Shown here piece after piece: positions 18,661 to 30,606 of a DNA stretch of 64,000 bases. The first letter of the stretch is position 1, and each line of letters opens with the position of its first letter. Below the pieces are notes generated by a model. That model ran no database searches. It was given only the letters and a program-made list of their open reading frames with translations, and was not told the origin of the DNA. The position numbers were made by a program, and so were the translations under genes. Source of the DNA: Rahnella bonaserana (GTDB taxonomy: Bacteria > Pseudomonadota > Gammaproteobacteria > Enterobacterales > Enterobacteriaceae); assembly GCF_019049675.1 (NCBI RefSeq), contig NZ_JAFMOW010000065.1:308279-372278 (forward strand), given 5' to 3'.

Positions 18661-18769
18661 AGGAGCTGTTTCACTACACTCTGGCACTAAAGGAAAGTAA
18701 CATTAGGGCAGTTTTACTGTCCGGCGGGCAGTGAATTCAGATAATGGTTTCAAACAACAGGTAATCAGA

Positions 18770-19468
18770 ATGAAAAGAGCAGTGGTGGTTTTTAGCGGCG
18801 GACAAGATTCAACAACCTGTCTGATTCAGGCTCTGAAACAATATGACGAAGTCCACTGCGTCACGTTCGATTATGGTCAGCGCCATCGTGCTGAAATTGA
18901 AATCGCACAGAAATTATCAGTGGAACTTGGCGCCCGTGCGCACAAGGTTTTGGATGTTGGCTTGTTAAATGAACTGGCCGTCAGCAGTCTGACACGCGAT
19001 AACATTCCGGTGCCTAACTTTGGCGATGAAAATAACGGCGGCCTGCCAAGCACTTTCGTTCCAGGCCGTAACATTTTATTCCTGACGCTGGCAGCGATTT
19101 ACGCTTACCAGATCCAGGCAGAGGCAGTGATCACCGGGGTTTGTGAAACAGACTTCTCCGGTTATCCGGATTGCCGTGATGAGTTCGTGAAGGCGCTGAA
19201 CACGGCCGTATCGCTCGGTCTGGCACGTGATGTCCGTTTTGAAACGCCGCTGATGTGGCTGAATAAAGCGGAAACCTGGGCGCTGGCTGATTATTATCAG
19301 CAACTGGATCTGGTCCGCCATAAAACGCTGACCTGTTATAACGGCATTGCCGGCGATGGCTGTGGTGAATGTGCAGCCTGTCATCTGCGCGCCAACGGCC
19401 TGCAACAATATCAGCAAGACAAAGCGGGCGTGATGAACAGCCTGAAGAAAAAAACCGGCCTGCGTTAA
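18770..19468 (+). CDS. queC: 7-cyano-7-deazaguanine synthase QueC
   Basis: ATP-dependent conversion of 7-carboxy-7-deazaguanine to preQ0 in queuosine synthesis. The 232-residue length matches E. coli (231) when started at ATG 18770, which has CAGGT 8 bases upstream; the open frame extends to a GTG at 18731 with no support. Domains: adenine nucleotide alpha hydrolase with the PP-loop SGGQDSTT at about residues 9-16, and a zinc site CxxCxxC-type near the end ([18 protein letters not shown]). tgt and queA for later steps are at 58-60 kb. No preQ1 riboswitch-like structure is evident upstream. Confidence 0.96.
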   Translation: MKRAVVVFSGGQDSTTCLIQALKQYDEVHCVTFDYGQRHRAEIEIAQKLSVELGARAHKVLDVGLLNELAVSSLTRDNIPVPNFGDENNGGLPSTFVPGRNILFLTLAAIYAYQIQAEAVITGVCETDFSGYPDCRDEFVKALNTAVSLGLARDVRFETPLMWLNKAETWALADYYQQLDLVRHKTLTCYNGIAGDGCGECAACHLRANGLQQYQQDKAGVMNSLKKKTGLR

Positions 19469-19486
19469 TTCAGCCAAAATCATAAA

Positions 19487-19516
19487 CAAAGCGGGTGGCC
19501 ATCAGACCACCCGTTT
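19487..19516. terminator. hairpin between convergent queC and fadM
   Basis: CGGGTGG and CCACCCG flank an 8-base loop; short T-rich flanks occur on both strands, so it may end both genes weakly. Confidence 0.6.
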
Positions 19517-19552
19517 CCTGTGAAAAAGTACGCATATCAGTACGTCGCCGAA

Positions 19553-19954
19553 TCAGTCGTTTTCCAGTTCCAGCTCACGCAATCGCTCCAGCAATTCACC
19601 TTCCAGCGGCAACGCTTTTTGCGTTCGCAAATCGATACAGACAAACGTCAGCGTCGCATCGGCAACCACTTCGCCCTGACAGGTCACAACCTGTTCCAGT
19701 ACACCGCTGCGTCCGTTTAATTGCTGCATGCTGCTGTCAATACGCAACACATCGCCAAGCACTGCGGGTTTGCGATAATTGATGTTGATATTCACCACGA
19801 TAAACGCAATTTTGTTCTCGCTCATCCACTGGAAACCCGACTGGTTATCGAGCCATTCCCAACGGGCAGTTTCGAGGAATTCCAGATAACGCGCATTGTT
19901 GACGTGCTGATAGACGTCGATATGAAAGCCGCGAACTTTAATAAAGGTATGCAT
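19553..19954 (-). CDS. fadM: thioesterase FadM
   Basis: FadM (TesC/YbaW) is a hotdog-fold long-chain acyl-CoA thioesterase that hydrolyses beta-oxidation intermediates such as 3,5-tetradecadienoyl-CoA. I use the ATG at 19954 (133 residues, MHTFIKVRGFHIDVYQHVNNARYLEFLE) matching E. coli (132). The 4-hydroxybenzoyl-CoA thioesterase-type active site, DVYQHVNNARY with its Asp13, is intact, as is IAFIVVNININYRKPA. It is convergent with queC. Confidence 0.95.
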   Translation of the reverse strand: MHTFIKVRGFHIDVYQHVNNARYLEFLETARWEWLDNQSGFQWMSENKIAFIVVNININYRKPAVLGDVLRIDSSMQQLNGRSGVLEQVVTCQGEVVADATLTFVCIDLRTQKALPLEGELLERLRELELEND

Positions 19955-20072
19955 AATCGTTAGAAAACTCCTGATAGTCGTCTGAGGCATACAACCAAAC
20001 TGGTCAGATGTCTTTAGAGATTAGCAGAAGAAAACGGCGGCAACCGTTGAGGGTTTACCGCCGCGACATCCG

Positions 20073-20594
<522 letters not shown>

Positions 20595-22475
20595 TTACTG
20601 GTTTTGTGCAGCTGAACCGTATTTGATTTTCGCTTCCTGACGCAGGTTTGTCAGCAAGGCATCAAAGGTCACGTTCGAGGAGGTTTGTTGCATCTCCTGA
20701 TTGAAACGTGCGATATCCGCTTCCGGGACAACACCTGGCGTCACCGTATTCAGCTTAACCAGCACGCTGTTGCCTTTATTGTCCTGAGTCAGACCATAAA
20801 CCGGCTGGTCTTTCTGAGGATGCGGCAATGCGTAGATGTTAGATTCAAACGCAGAAGGCTGCTGGCTACGCTGGACTTTCTGCACAGCACCGAAGCTCAG
20901 ACCAGCCGCTTTCATCGCCTCATCGCCTTTGCCATCTTTCAGCGCGGTCAGCAGCTTCTCGCCATCCATCCGTGCCTGATCTTGGGCTTTCTGGCGTTTA
21001 ACCAGCGTCGTCACCTGATCTTTCACTTCAGCAAAAGGTTTCACGCCTTCAGCTTTATGCGCTTCAACACGAACCACAAAAGCACGATCGCCATCAACAG
21101 TAATGATATCGGAGTTACTGCCCGGAGCACCGTCCTGACCAATCAGGCCGCCATCAAAAATCGCCTGTACGACAGGTTTGAAATTGATGCCAGCTGGGAT
21201 TTGGTTTTGGGTAAACCAGTCGGTATGCACCGCTTTAGTTCCTGCAACTTCTTCGGCTGAAGTCAGAGATTCATTGTCATTGGTTGCCGCTTCGCTGACT
21301 TTCTGTTGCAACGCGTAGTAAGCATCCAGTGATTTTTCTTGCTTAAGCTTGTCAGTGATCGTGTTACGGACAGCCGCTAACGGTTTCACCTGCTCAGGCG
21401 TCACGTCATCAAGACGCAGGATGAAGAAACCGCTGTCAGATTTAATCACGCCGGAAACCTGACCTTTCGCCGTCAGATTAGCATTCTTAAATTCTGGCAA
21501 TGTGGTTTCAGGTTCCATCCAGCCCAAATCACCACCCTGTTTAGCGCTCAGGGCATCGGTAGATTTGGTTTTAGCCAGTTCAGCAAAATCAGTTCCTTTC
21601 TTCAGCTCGGCGGCAACCGCGTCGGCATCAGCCTGTGATTTCAGGACAATGACGCTGTAACGGCGACGTTCAGGCTGACCGAACTCGCTTTTGTGCTGAT
21701 CGTAATAGGCGCTGATATCAGCATCCGTCACTTCTGTTTTGCCCTGCATTGCCGCTGCATCCATTTCGATGTAGCTGACTTTTACCTGCTCAGGGGAAAT
21801 AAAGCTGTTTTTGTTCTGGTCGTAGAAAGCCTGCAACTCTGCGTCAGTGACCTGCTGTTTTGCAGCCAGTGCATCAGTATCCAGAGTAGCGGTTTGTACT
21901 TCACGAACCTGCAGAAGCAGTTCAGCCAGTGATTTGCTTTCTACCGGCAAAACGAAATCAGACTGGCCGTAAGCCTGCTCAAGCTGCTGACTGATGAGCT
22001 GCTGTTTCATCAGCTGCGCAAAATTGTCCGCGCTGTATCCCATGCTCTGAATACTTTGCAGGTATTTGGCGTTATCAAAACGACCATCAGTCTGGAATTG
22101 TGGGGTCGCAAAAATCGCGTCTTTGATCTGCTGATCGCTGACGGTAATCCCTAATTTTTTGGAATACTGATCCAGCAAAGTGACGTCAATCAAATTGCTC
22201 AGGGATTCCTGACGCAACTGCTGCATGTAACCGTCACTGCCCGCCAGTTCAGAGAACTGATCGCCTAGTTGCTGCTGCAACCGGTTACGCTGGTTTTGCA
22301 CCGCCTGCTCTAACTGAGCCCGACCGATTTCCTGACCATTCACTTTCGCTGCATAGTCGCCTGAACCGCCGACCAGGTAGTTGCCCACCCCTGTCAAAAT
22401 AAAGGACAGAATAATCAGGGCCAGAATGATTTTGAGCACGACATTATTGGAAGCCGCGCGTAAATTGTCCATCAT
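20595..22475 (-). CDS. ppiD: periplasmic folding chaperone PpiD
   Basis: Membrane-anchored periplasmic chaperone that sits at the SecYEG exit and receives newly translocated proteins. The 626-residue protein has a short cytoplasmic N-terminus, one membrane anchor (about 13-33, VVLKIILALIILSFILTGVGNYLV), a SurA-like N-terminal chaperone region, and a parvulin domain at about 265-360 (RRRYSVIVLKSQADADAV, FFILRLDD) that in E. coli lacks prolyl isomerase activity. It lies directly after hupB, as in E. coli. Confidence 0.97.
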   Translation of the reverse strand: MMDNLRAASNNVVLKIILALIILSFILTGVGNYLVGGSGDYAAKVNGQEIGRAQLEQAVQNQRNRLQQQLGDQFSELAGSDGYMQQLRQESLSNLIDVTLLDQYSKKLGITVSDQQIKDAIFATPQFQTDGRFDNAKYLQSIQSMGYSADNFAQLMKQQLISQQLEQAYGQSDFVLPVESKSLAELLLQVREVQTATLDTDALAAKQQVTDAELQAFYDQNKNSFISPEQVKVSYIEMDAAAMQGKTEVTDADISAYYDQHKSEFGQPERRRYSVIVLKSQADADAVAAELKKGTDFAELAKTKSTDALSAKQGGDLGWMEPETTLPEFKNANLTAKGQVSGVIKSDSGFFILRLDDVTPEQVKPLAAVRNTITDKLKQEKSLDAYYALQQKVSEAATNDNESLTSAEEVAGTKAVHTDWFTQNQIPAGINFKPVVQAIFDGGLIGQDGAPGSNSDIITVDGDRAFVVRVEAHKAEGVKPFAEVKDQVTTLVKRQKAQDQARMDGEKLLTALKDGKGDEAMKAAGLSFGAVQKVQRSQQPSAFESNIYALPHPQKDQPVYGLTQDNKGNSVLVKLNTVTPGVVPEADIARFNQEMQQTSSNVTFDALLTNLRQEAKIKYGSAAQNQ

Positions 22476-22640
22476 AGTGAGGCAACACTCCGCTGTAATA
22501 AAAAAAGCGCACCGTTCTCGATGCGCCTTGTATCTTACCTTACCAGCCCGATGACGTCAGGTTATTGTTTAACAACCAGACCTGAATGAAAAAGCATCAG
22601 TGATGCGCCTCACACGGTTGTAACGTCAGCTTGCAGATAA

Positions 22641-22916
22641 TTAGCCGTTTACGGCATCTTTCAGCGCTTTACCTGCACGGAAGCCAGGTACTTTGGCTGC
22701 TGCAATGCTGATTTCTTTACCGGTCTGTGGGTTACGACCAGTACGTGCTGAACGTTCACGCACGGAGAAAGTACCGAAACCTACCAGAGCTACTTCATCC
22801 CCAGCTTTCAGGGTGTCAGTGACAGATGCAAGAACAGCATCTAAAACACGTCCCGCTGCGGCTTTAGAAATATCAGCACCGGCAGCAATTTTGTCGATCA
22901 ATTGTGACTTATTCAC
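22641..22916 (-). CDS. hupB: DNA-binding protein HU-beta
   Basis: HU-beta, a dimeric nucleoid protein that bends DNA. I use the GTG at 22916 (91 residues, [26 protein letters not shown] after the start): E. coli hupB also begins with GTG, and the GAGGGG site is 10 bases upstream of it but abuts the ATG at 22925. The beta-arm [10 protein letters not shown] with its intercalating proline is intact. The final Gly extends the E. coli protein by one residue. Confidence 0.97.
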   Translation of the reverse strand: MNKSQLIDKIAAGADISKAAAGRVLDAVLASVTDTLKAGDEVALVGFGTFSVRERSARTGRNPQTGKEISIAAAKVPGFRAGKALKDAVNG

Positions 22917-23061
22917 TCTTATCATCCCCTCTTAATTTCGTTCATCACGCAGCATTATCCCTGCAGACGTGACCGCGCTGCTGTTATATCAATCTTGTCA
23001 GAGCGATGCAAGCGACTGAAAGCAGCCTGAAACCCTTTGACCGTTGACTAAGTTAACGGCA

Positions 23062-23098
23062 CAAAAAAAAGCTGGCAAGTGAGATTTCACCTGCCAGC
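23062..23098 (-). terminator. terminator of lon
   Basis: GCTGGCA.GTGA and TCAC.TGCCAGC form a long stem with two small bulges, followed on the minus strand by T8. It lies 34 bases past the lon stop, so hupB likely relies mainly on its own promoter. Confidence 0.9.
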
Positions 23099-23131
23099 CT
23101 GAGTTTTATTCAACTGTGTAAGCTGATGTCA

Positions 23132-25486
23132 CTATTTTGCTGCCACCGGCAGTGCGCCGTAAGCCGGATTTTGCAGTGCGATGTTCAGAACATCATCAAT
23201 GCGTTTTACCGGGTGGATCTCAAGATCTGCCAGCACGTTTGCCGGAATTTCTTCCAGATCGCGTTTGTTGTCATCCGGGATCAGAACCACTTTGATGCCG
23301 CCACGATGGGCTGCGAGCAGTTTTTCTTTCAGACCACCAATTGGCAGAACCAGTCCACGTAAAGTGATTTCACCGGTCATCGCAACATCTGCACGAACCG
23401 GGTTACCGGTCAGACAAGACACCAGCGCGGTACACATTGCAATACCGGCACTCGGACCATCTTTCGGCGTTGCCCCTTCTGGTACGTGAACGTGGATATC
23501 ACGTTTTTCGTAAAAGTCAGGGTTGATACCCAGTTTGTCCGCACGTGAACGCACAACGGTCAGCGCGGCCTGAATGGATTCCTGCATCACTTCACCCAGA
23601 GAACCGGTGTAAGTCAGCTTACCTTTGCCCGGTACGCAGGCCGTTTCGATGGTCAGCAGTTCGCCGCCCACTTCGGTCCACGCCAGACCAGTGACCTGGC
23701 CCACACGGTTTTCGGTATCAGCACGGCCATAATCGACCTTCTGTACGCCGAGGAAATCTTTCAGGTTGTCGCCGTTGATTTCAATGTGCTTGATGTCTTT
23801 ATCCATCAGCAATTGCTTAACTGCTTTACGGCAAAGTTTAGACAACTCACGTTCTAAACTACGCACACCCGCTTCACGGGTATAGAAACGGATAATGCCG
23901 ATGATTGCACTGTCGTCAACCGTCAGTTCGTTCTTCTTAAGCGCGTTACGCTCAAGCTGCTTCGGCAGCAAATGCTGTTTGGCGATGTTCAGTTTTTCGT
24001 CTTCGGTATAGCCGGAAAGACGGATCACTTCCATACGGTCGAGCAGCGGGGCCGGGATGTTCATCGAGTTCGACGTAGCCACAAACATCACATCTGACAG
24101 GTCGTAATCGACTTCCAGATAGTGATCGTTAAATGCCACGTTCTGTTCCGGATCCAACACTTCCAGCAAAGCAGAAGCCGGATCACCACGCATGTCCGAG
24201 GACATCTTGTCGATTTCATCGAGCAGGAACAGCGGGTTTTTAACGCCGACTTTCGCCATTTTCTGGATCAGTTTGCCCGGCATGGAACCGATATAGGTAC
24301 GACGGTGACCGCGGATTTCCGCTTCATCACGTACGCCACCCAGCGCCATACGAACATACTGACGGCCAGTCGCACGTGCGATTGACTGCCCCAGTGAGGT
24401 TTTACCCACACCCGGAGGCCCGACCAGACACAGGATTGGGCCTTTAATTTTGCTCACACGACTCTGCACTGCGAGGTATTCCAGAATACGGTCTTTGACA
24501 CGCTCCAGACCATAATGGTCGGTATCCAGAACTTCCTGTGCTTTGCGCAGGTCTTTTTTGACTTTGCTGCGGGCATTCCATGGCACCTGAAGCATCCAGT
24601 CGATATATCCACGGACAACCGTGGCTTCGGCGGACATCGGTGACATCATTTTCAGCTTTTGCAGCTCAGCTTCGGTTTTTTCACGCGCATCTTTCGGCAT
24701 TTTGGCCGCTTCGATTTTGCGTTTCAGCGCCTCATGCTCGTCAGGCGTGTCGTCCATTTCGCCAAGTTCTTTCTGAATCGCTTTCATTTGCTCATTCAGA
24801 TAGTACTCACGCTGGCTTTTTTCCATCTGTTTTTTGACACGATTACGGATGCGTTTTTCAACCTGTAACAGGTCGATTTCCGATTCCATCATCGCCATCA
24901 GATATTCCAGACGCTCGGTGATATCAAACATTTCCAGCACGGATTGTTTATCAGCGAGTTTCAATGGCATATGCGCAGCGATGGTGTCAGCCAGACGTGC
25001 AGCATCTTCAATGCTGTTCAGTGAAGTCAGCACTTCCGGCGGGATCTTTTTGTTCAGCTTGATGTAGCCTTCAAACTGATTAATCGCAGTACGCACCAGA
25101 ACTTCCTGCTCGCGTTCATCCACGGCCGGAGATTCCAGATATTCCGCCTGGGCAGCAAAATGCTCGCCACTGTCAGAAAGTGTCGTAATACGCGCGCGTT
25201 GTAACCCTTCCACCAGCACTTTGACCGTGCCGTCCGGGAGCTTCAGCATTTGTAATATTGAGGCAACCGTACCCACGGAGAAGAGGTCATTAACGCCCGG
25301 CTCATCTGTAGAGGCTTCTTTCTGCGCCACCAGCATGATTTTTTTGTCGTGATCCATCGCGGCTTCAAGGCACCGAATCGATTTTTCCCTGCCAACAAAC
25401 AACGGGATCACCATGTGCGGATAAACCACCACATCGCGCAAAGGCAATACGGGGATTTCTATGCGTTCAGAACGCTCAGGGTTCAT
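23132..25486 (-). CDS. lon: ATP-dependent protease Lon
   Basis: Hexameric serine-lysine AAA+ protease degrading misfolded and regulatory proteins. Its 784 residues equal E. coli Lon. Order: N-terminal substrate-binding domain (1-about 300), AAA+ with Walker [10 protein letters not shown] near 356 and Walker B LLDEIDKM near 420, and the protease domain with Ser in PKDGPSAG (about 679) and Lys in [12 protein letters not shown] (about 722). Start ATG follows AAGAGAGAGCTCT, the same leader sequence as in E. coli. A heat-shock promoter is recognisable upstream. Confidence 0.98.
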   Translation of the reverse strand: MNPERSERIEIPVLPLRDVVVYPHMVIPLFVGREKSIRCLEAAMDHDKKIMLVAQKEASTDEPGVNDLFSVGTVASILQMLKLPDGTVKVLVEGLQRARITTLSDSGEHFAAQAEYLESPAVDEREQEVLVRTAINQFEGYIKLNKKIPPEVLTSLNSIEDAARLADTIAAHMPLKLADKQSVLEMFDITERLEYLMAMMESEIDLLQVEKRIRNRVKKQMEKSQREYYLNEQMKAIQKELGEMDDTPDEHEALKRKIEAAKMPKDAREKTEAELQKLKMMSPMSAEATVVRGYIDWMLQVPWNARSKVKKDLRKAQEVLDTDHYGLERVKDRILEYLAVQSRVSKIKGPILCLVGPPGVGKTSLGQSIARATGRQYVRMALGGVRDEAEIRGHRRTYIGSMPGKLIQKMAKVGVKNPLFLLDEIDKMSSDMRGDPASALLEVLDPEQNVAFNDHYLEVDYDLSDVMFVATSNSMNIPAPLLDRMEVIRLSGYTEDEKLNIAKQHLLPKQLERNALKKNELTVDDSAIIGIIRFYTREAGVRSLERELSKLCRKAVKQLLMDKDIKHIEINGDNLKDFLGVQKVDYGRADTENRVGQVTGLAWTEVGGELLTIETACVPGKGKLTYTGSLGEVMQESIQAALTVVRSRADKLGINPDFYEKRDIHVHVPEGATPKDGPSAGIAMCTALVSCLTGNPVRADVAMTGEITLRGLVLPIGGLKEKLLAAHRGGIKVVLIPDDNKRDLEEIPANVLADLEIHPVKRIDDVLNIALQNPAYGALPVAAK

Positions 25487-25573
25487 AGAGCTCTCTCTTA
25501 GTTTAGCTTCCGCCAGGTTAAGGAAATCTCGTGAAACACGAGTCAGACGGGTTTCAGCAAGTCGTTAACTGAG

Positions 25574-25602
25574 TATATGGGGATGAATGTCTGACATTCA
25601 AC
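25574..25602 (-). promoter_or_regulatory. sigma-32 promoter of lon
   Basis: Minus-strand GTTGAATG (-35) and CCCCATATA (-10) match the heat-shock consensus and the E. coli lon promoter block. The predicted transcript start is near 25566, giving an 80-base leader that contains the perfect small hairpin CTCGTG/CACGAG (25528-25542). Confidence 0.85.
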
Positions 25603-25616
25603 GATAAGAATGTGCG

Positions 25617-25647
25617 AAAAAAAAATGGGGGACAAAATCCCCCATTT
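25617..25647 (-). terminator. terminator of clpX
   Basis: AAATGGGGGA and TCCCCCATTT flank a 5-base loop followed by a long T-run on the minus strand, 31 bases past the clpX stop. E. coli reports a small RNA (SraA) in this clpX-lon interval; I see no independent evidence for one here. Confidence 0.92.
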
Positions 25648-25677
25648 CATGGCTAACTCTCTGGATAGATTGGCTAA

Positions 25678-26952
<1,275 letters not shown>

Positions 26953-27157
26953 CAGTAAACCTCTTCTCTAGTATCAGTCCCGCAGCGTAGCAAAAACACC
27001 ACGGCACGACCATATTACACAACAGCCGCATGATTGGCTGATGTCTGTTCATTCCTGTTATGACTCATTGCAGGCAGATTTTGCTTGATACAAAACCTGC
27101 CTTTGAGACGTCCGTATGAGTATAACTATAGACCATCAGCCCGGCAGAAATAAGCCG

Positions 27158-27781
27158 TCAGGCGCGATGGGTAAATACGGAGTCCACCAACCCGTACTGT
27201 ACAGCCTCATCGGCAGACAGGAAACGGTCACGCTCAGTGTCACGCTCTATTTCTTCAAGAGTTTTACCCGTATGTTTCGCCATCAGCTCATTCATACGTG
27301 ATTTCACTTTGAGAATTTCTTTCGCGTGGATCTCGATGTCCGTCGCCTGGCCCTGGAAACCGCCCAGTGGCTGGTGGATCATCACGCGTGAGTTTGGCAG
27401 ACAGAAGCGTTTGCCTTCTGCACCGGCGGTCAACAGGAATGCACCCATTGAACAAGCCTGCCCCATACAAATGGTGCTGACGTCCGGTTTGATGAACTGC
27501 ATGGTGTCATAAATTGACATACCGGCAGTGATCACACCACCCGGTGAGTTGATATAAAGATAAATGTCTTTTTCCGGACTTTCTGCTTCCAGGAACAGCA
27601 TCTGGGCAACAATCAGGTTAGCCATATGGTCTTCAACCTGACCTGTCAGGAAGATGATACGTTCCTTAAGCAGACGGGAGAAGATGTCGTATGAACGTTC
27701 GCCCCGTGAAGTTTGCTCAACCACCATGGGTACCAACGCCATGTTTGGTGCAAATTGCTCTCTTTCACCACTGTATGACAT
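27158..27781 (-). CDS. clpP: Clp protease proteolytic subunit ClpP
   Basis: Tetradecameric serine peptidase that works with ClpX and ClpA. The 207 residues match E. coli's length, with a propeptide of about 14 residues (cleaved before [16 protein letters not shown]). The triad is Ser111, His136 and Asp185. The residue before the catalytic Ser is Cys110 ([10 protein letters not shown]) where E. coli has Ala. ATG lies behind TAGGAGAC. A heat-shock promoter lies about 165 bases upstream. Confidence 0.98.
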   Translation of the reverse strand: MSYSGEREQFAPNMALVPMVVEQTSRGERSYDIFSRLLKERIIFLTGQVEDHMANLIVAQMLFLEAESPEKDIYLYINSPGGVITAGMSIYDTMQFIKPDVSTICMGQACSMGAFLLTAGAEGKRFCLPNSRVMIHQPLGGFQGQATDIEIHAKEILKVKSRMNELMAKHTGKTLEEIERDTERDRFLSADEAVQYGLVDSVFTHRA

Positions 27782-28123
27782 AACCGTCTCCTAATAGATT
27801 CTGTTTGGCGCTCTTTAAAACCGATTCTACTTGAGATAGGCACACATGACTATGCTCAAGCGGCCAAGTCGCCATTTACACGCCTGACGGTCGTTATCAG
27901 TCAGATTTTAACTACAAATTTACCTGGGTTCGTTCTTATCAATTGGGGGATTTAGCCCCTTTTTTCAAGCCTGCAGGAATATTTCTTTTTCTCACGCTGT
28001 CCCGGACCGGGGAAAAGCCATTCTGGATGGGGTCAATGTGAGGTTTCTACGTGGGCTGTGCCTTATATTGATAAATATAGTGCAAAAACAACAGTCAAAA
28101 ACAGAAATTACCTGATTTTCAGC
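27782..28123. other. clpP leader and tig-clpP intergenic region
   Basis: About 340 bases without a gene. It contains the clpP heat-shock promoter (27941-27969) and, towards 28123, an AT-rich stretch without recognisable coding potential. No small-RNA signature was seen. Confidence 0.6.
27941..27969 (-). promoter_or_regulatory. sigma-32 promoter of clpP-clpX
   Basis: Minus-strand CTTGAAA (-35, perfect) and CCCCCAATT (-10) are separated by 13 bases, fitting the sigma-32 consensus CTTGAAA-N(13-15)-CCCCATnT. It places a transcript start about 150 bases before the clpP ATG. Confidence 0.85.
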
Positions 28124-28154
28124 AAATAAAAAGCCCGCAGTAAAAACTGCGGGC
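28124..28154 (-). terminator. terminator of tig
   Basis: GCCCGCAGT and ACTGCGGGC close an AAAA loop and are followed on the minus strand by a T-rich run, 45 bases past the tig stop. Confidence 0.92.
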
Positions 28155-28198
28155 CTGAGAAGCGAACCTGTAAACAGGTTCAGCAACGTGCATTTAAC

Positions 28199-29503
28199 TT
28201 ATGCAGGTTGAGTCTGGTTCATCAGCTCAGTAAAGGTAGTGGCTTTTTCAGTCACTTTTGCTTTAGACAACAGAGTTTCGACCGCTTGTTCTTCCAGAGC
28301 GACGTTACGCATGTTGTTCATCAGCTCTTTGTTTTTGCTGTAGAACTCAACAACTTCTTGTGGATCTTCGTACGCAGAAGCCATTTCTTCGATCAGCGCT
28401 TTAACGCGATCTTCGTCAGCTTTCAGTTCGTGCTGGCTGATCACTTCGCCCAACAGCAGACCGACAACTACGCGACGTTTAGCTTGCTCTTCGAACAACT
28501 CACGTGGCAGTTCCAGCGCTTGTTTTTCGTTGCCGCCGAAACGTTGTGCAGCCTGACGACGCAGAACATCAACTTCGCCGTCGATCAGTGCAGCTGGCAC
28601 GTCGATTTCGTTAGCGCTGACCAGACCGTCGATTGCCTGAGTTTTGATGCGGTTACGAACAGCACCTTTCAGCTCGCGTTCCATGTTTTTACGCACTTCA
28701 GCGCGCAGACCTTCAACAGAACCATCAGCCACGCCGAAACGTTTGATGAATTCTGGCGTCAGTTCTGGCAGTTCACGCTCTTCAACTTTCTTCAGAGTGA
28801 TAGCGAACTTAGCAGCTTTACCTTTCAGGTTTTCAGCGTGGTAATCTTCCGGGAAGTTCACGTCGATTGTGAATTCTTCACCCGCTTTGTGACCGACCAG
28901 ACCTTCTTCGAAACCTGGGATCATGCGGCCCTGGCCCATAGCCAGTACGAAATCAGAGGCTTTGCCGCCTTCGAAATCTTCACCGTCGATAGAACCGGAG
29001 AAATCAACTGTTACACGGTCTTCAGCAGTAGCTGCAGCGTCAGTTTCTTTCCAGTCAGCTTGTTGCTTACGCAGAGTTTCCAGCATGGTATCAACATCAG
29101 CGTCGTTAACTTCAACAACAGGTTTTTCAACTTCGATGTTTTCCAGATCTTTCAGCTCAACTTCCGGGTAAACTTCGAATTCTACGGAGAAATTGAAGTC
29201 TTCACCTTGCTTGTACTCACCCGGGATATAGTTAGGTGCGCCAGCCGGATTGATTTTTTCTTTGATGATCGCATCAACGAAATTGCGTTGCATCAGATCA
29301 CCCAGCACGTCCTGACGTACTGACGCGCCGTAACGCTGTTCGATGATGTGGCTTGGTACTTTGCCTTTACGGAAGCCGTCAATACGTACTTTTTTAGAGA
29401 CGTTGATCAGTTCACTGCTCACTGCTTTTTCAATGCTTTCAGCAGGAACAGTAATCGTTACGCGGCGCCCAAGGCCTTGAGTGGTTTCAACAGAAACTTG
29501 CAT
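28199..29503 (-). CDS. tig: trigger factor
   Basis: Ribosome-bound chaperone acting at the exit tunnel. The 434-residue protein has the L23-binding signature GFRKGKVP at about 43-50, a PPIase (FKBP-like) domain about 150-235 ([44 protein letters not shown]), and a C-terminal arm domain. Length (E. coli 432) and position ahead of clpPX are as in E. coli. A 371-codon open frame on the opposite strand is a codon-bias shadow. Confidence 0.98.
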   Translation of the reverse strand: MQVSVETTQGLGRRVTITVPAESIEKAVSSELINVSKKVRIDGFRKGKVPSHIIEQRYGASVRQDVLGDLMQRNFVDAIIKEKINPAGAPNYIPGEYKQGEDFNFSVEFEVYPEVELKDLENIEVEKPVVEVNDADVDTMLETLRKQQADWKETDAAATAEDRVTVDFSGSIDGEDFEGGKASDFVLAMGQGRMIPGFEEGLVGHKAGEEFTIDVNFPEDYHAENLKGKAAKFAITLKKVEERELPELTPEFIKRFGVADGSVEGLRAEVRKNMERELKGAVRNRIKTQAIDGLVSANEIDVPAALIDGEVDVLRRQAAQRFGGNEKQALELPRELFEEQAKRRVVVGLLLGEVISQHELKADEDRVKALIEEMASAYEDPQEVVEFYSKNKELMNNMRNVALEEQAVETLLSKAKVTEKATTFTELMNQTQPA

Positions 29504-29819
29504 CTTGTTACCTCAAAAAAAAATCACAGTGCTCGGTCAACTCCAGAAGTCGTTCTCAAGATGAGAAGCAGCATCGAGTGCGCGAACTTACCTTGAAAAC
29601 GACTTCTAAGAACCGGGACAGTTCTGTATCAGAACGTAGCCCTGTATTCGAGAGCGTCCGAAACCATTCCGGAAAAATTAGACGCGACATTATAGCGACG
29701 CAGACGCATTGAGTCGAGGACGGTATCTGTTACGCGGGAGGAAACTCACACGGGAATCGATCCTTCGAAAAAAGCGGTCATTGCAAAGGCATTTCACCTT
29801 GCCGTCTGTCCGTCAGAAG
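29504..29819. other. tig upstream region
   Basis: About 316 bases between tig and the bolA terminator. It should hold the tig promoter; I can see no gene or structured RNA. A longish stretch repeats parts of itself (AAAACGACTTCTAAGA near 29596 resembles AGAAGTCGTTCTCAAG near 29546 in inverted orientation), so a hairpin in the tig leader is possible. Confidence 0.4.
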
Positions 29820-29847
29820 AAAAACAAAAACGGCCCGCGGGCCGTTT
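29820..29847 (-). terminator. terminator of bolA
   Basis: AAACGGCCC and GGGCCGTTT close on a 2-base centre; A-rich flanking on the plus side gives a T-rich tail on the minus strand. It lies about 100 bases past the bolA stop. Confidence 0.85.
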
Positions 29848-29949
29848 CTTGAAATTCGCATCTACTAATACCGCATCTGACAAGGAAAGTTCCAGTCTTA
29901 CCGTCTCAAACGCCGATATTTATGCCTTTAATGAATCAAATCGTGACGA

Positions 29950-30264
29950 TTACGCCATTGTACCCGCACCGCGACAAGGCGGAGAAGCCGGAACCGTATC
30001 CTGCAAGCCTTCCCATTCTTTCAGGGTATAAGTATGCAGAGCCAGGGCATGAACGCTGCCCGCCAGTTCTTCGGTTAATCTTCCATAAATTGCACGATGA
30101 CGCGCCAGGAAACGCTCACCGATAAACTTATCGGACACCATCACGACTTTAAAATGGCTCTCGGAGCCTGCAGGGACATTATGACGATAGCTTTCGTCAG
30201 TCACTTCCAGAAACGCAGGTTCGAATGCTTCAACTAATTTTGCTTCTATTTGCTCACGAATCAT
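29950..30264 (-). CDS. bolA: BolA family stress regulator
   Basis: BolA, a stationary-phase morphology protein with DNA-binding ability that also complexes monothiol glutaredoxin through Fe-S ligands. I start at ATG 30264 (104 residues, [41 protein letters not shown]), behind AAGGAGA; the open frame extends 31 codons further without support. The Fe-S ligand His in HALALHTY and the conserved [17 protein letters not shown] segment are present, as is the C-terminal CRGAG tail. Confidence 0.96.
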   Translation of the reverse strand: MIREQIEAKLVEAFEPAFLEVTDESYRHNVPAGSESHFKVVMVSDKFIGERFLARHRAIYGRLTEELAGSVHALALHTYTLKEWEGLQDTVPASPPCRGAGTMA

Positions 30265-30606
30265 AGCAATCTCCTTACACCGCATCAGCTGAGAACTGCG
30301 TCTGTCTGGTACATCTATCTCTCTATAATGATAGGCTGTTTTCCGGACTCTATGCATGCCAGAAGAATAAATTTCTGCTGCGGATTGATAAAAACACCGC
30401 TCAGCCTGTCAAAGCTGATTCTGTCAAAGAAAGTGCAGCTCCGCCACGGATGATGACAGCCATCCGCGAGCTAATGGCTTCTTTGCTGAAAAAAAGTGCA
30501 AAAAACACGTTTTCCGGATTTTTGGGTCTTTCCCCGGAAAATGGCAATGTTATGATGTCGGCAAAATTTTGAGCACTATTCCCTTATTAATATTGAGAAA
30601 ATACAC
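30265..30606. other. bolA-yajG divergent region
   Basis: Some 340 bases with promoters for both genes. On the plus strand TGTTATGAT at about 30549 could be the yajG -10. A gearbox-type stationary-phase promoter is expected before bolA from E. coli, but I could not assign it with confidence. Confidence 0.4.

Noticed and set aside
18661..18769. preQ1 riboswitch before queC
   Set aside because: The region lacks the compact pseudoknot pattern and A-rich tail of preQ1 aptamers.
18731..18769. 39-base N-terminal extension of queC from GTG
   Set aside because: The extension has no family counterpart and the ATG at 18770 has the better ribosome-binding site.
28208..29323. 371-codon plus-strand open frame opposite tig
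   Set aside because: It is antisense to a well-conserved trigger factor gene, has no ribosome-binding site or family similarity that I can see, and its composition is a codon-bias mirror.
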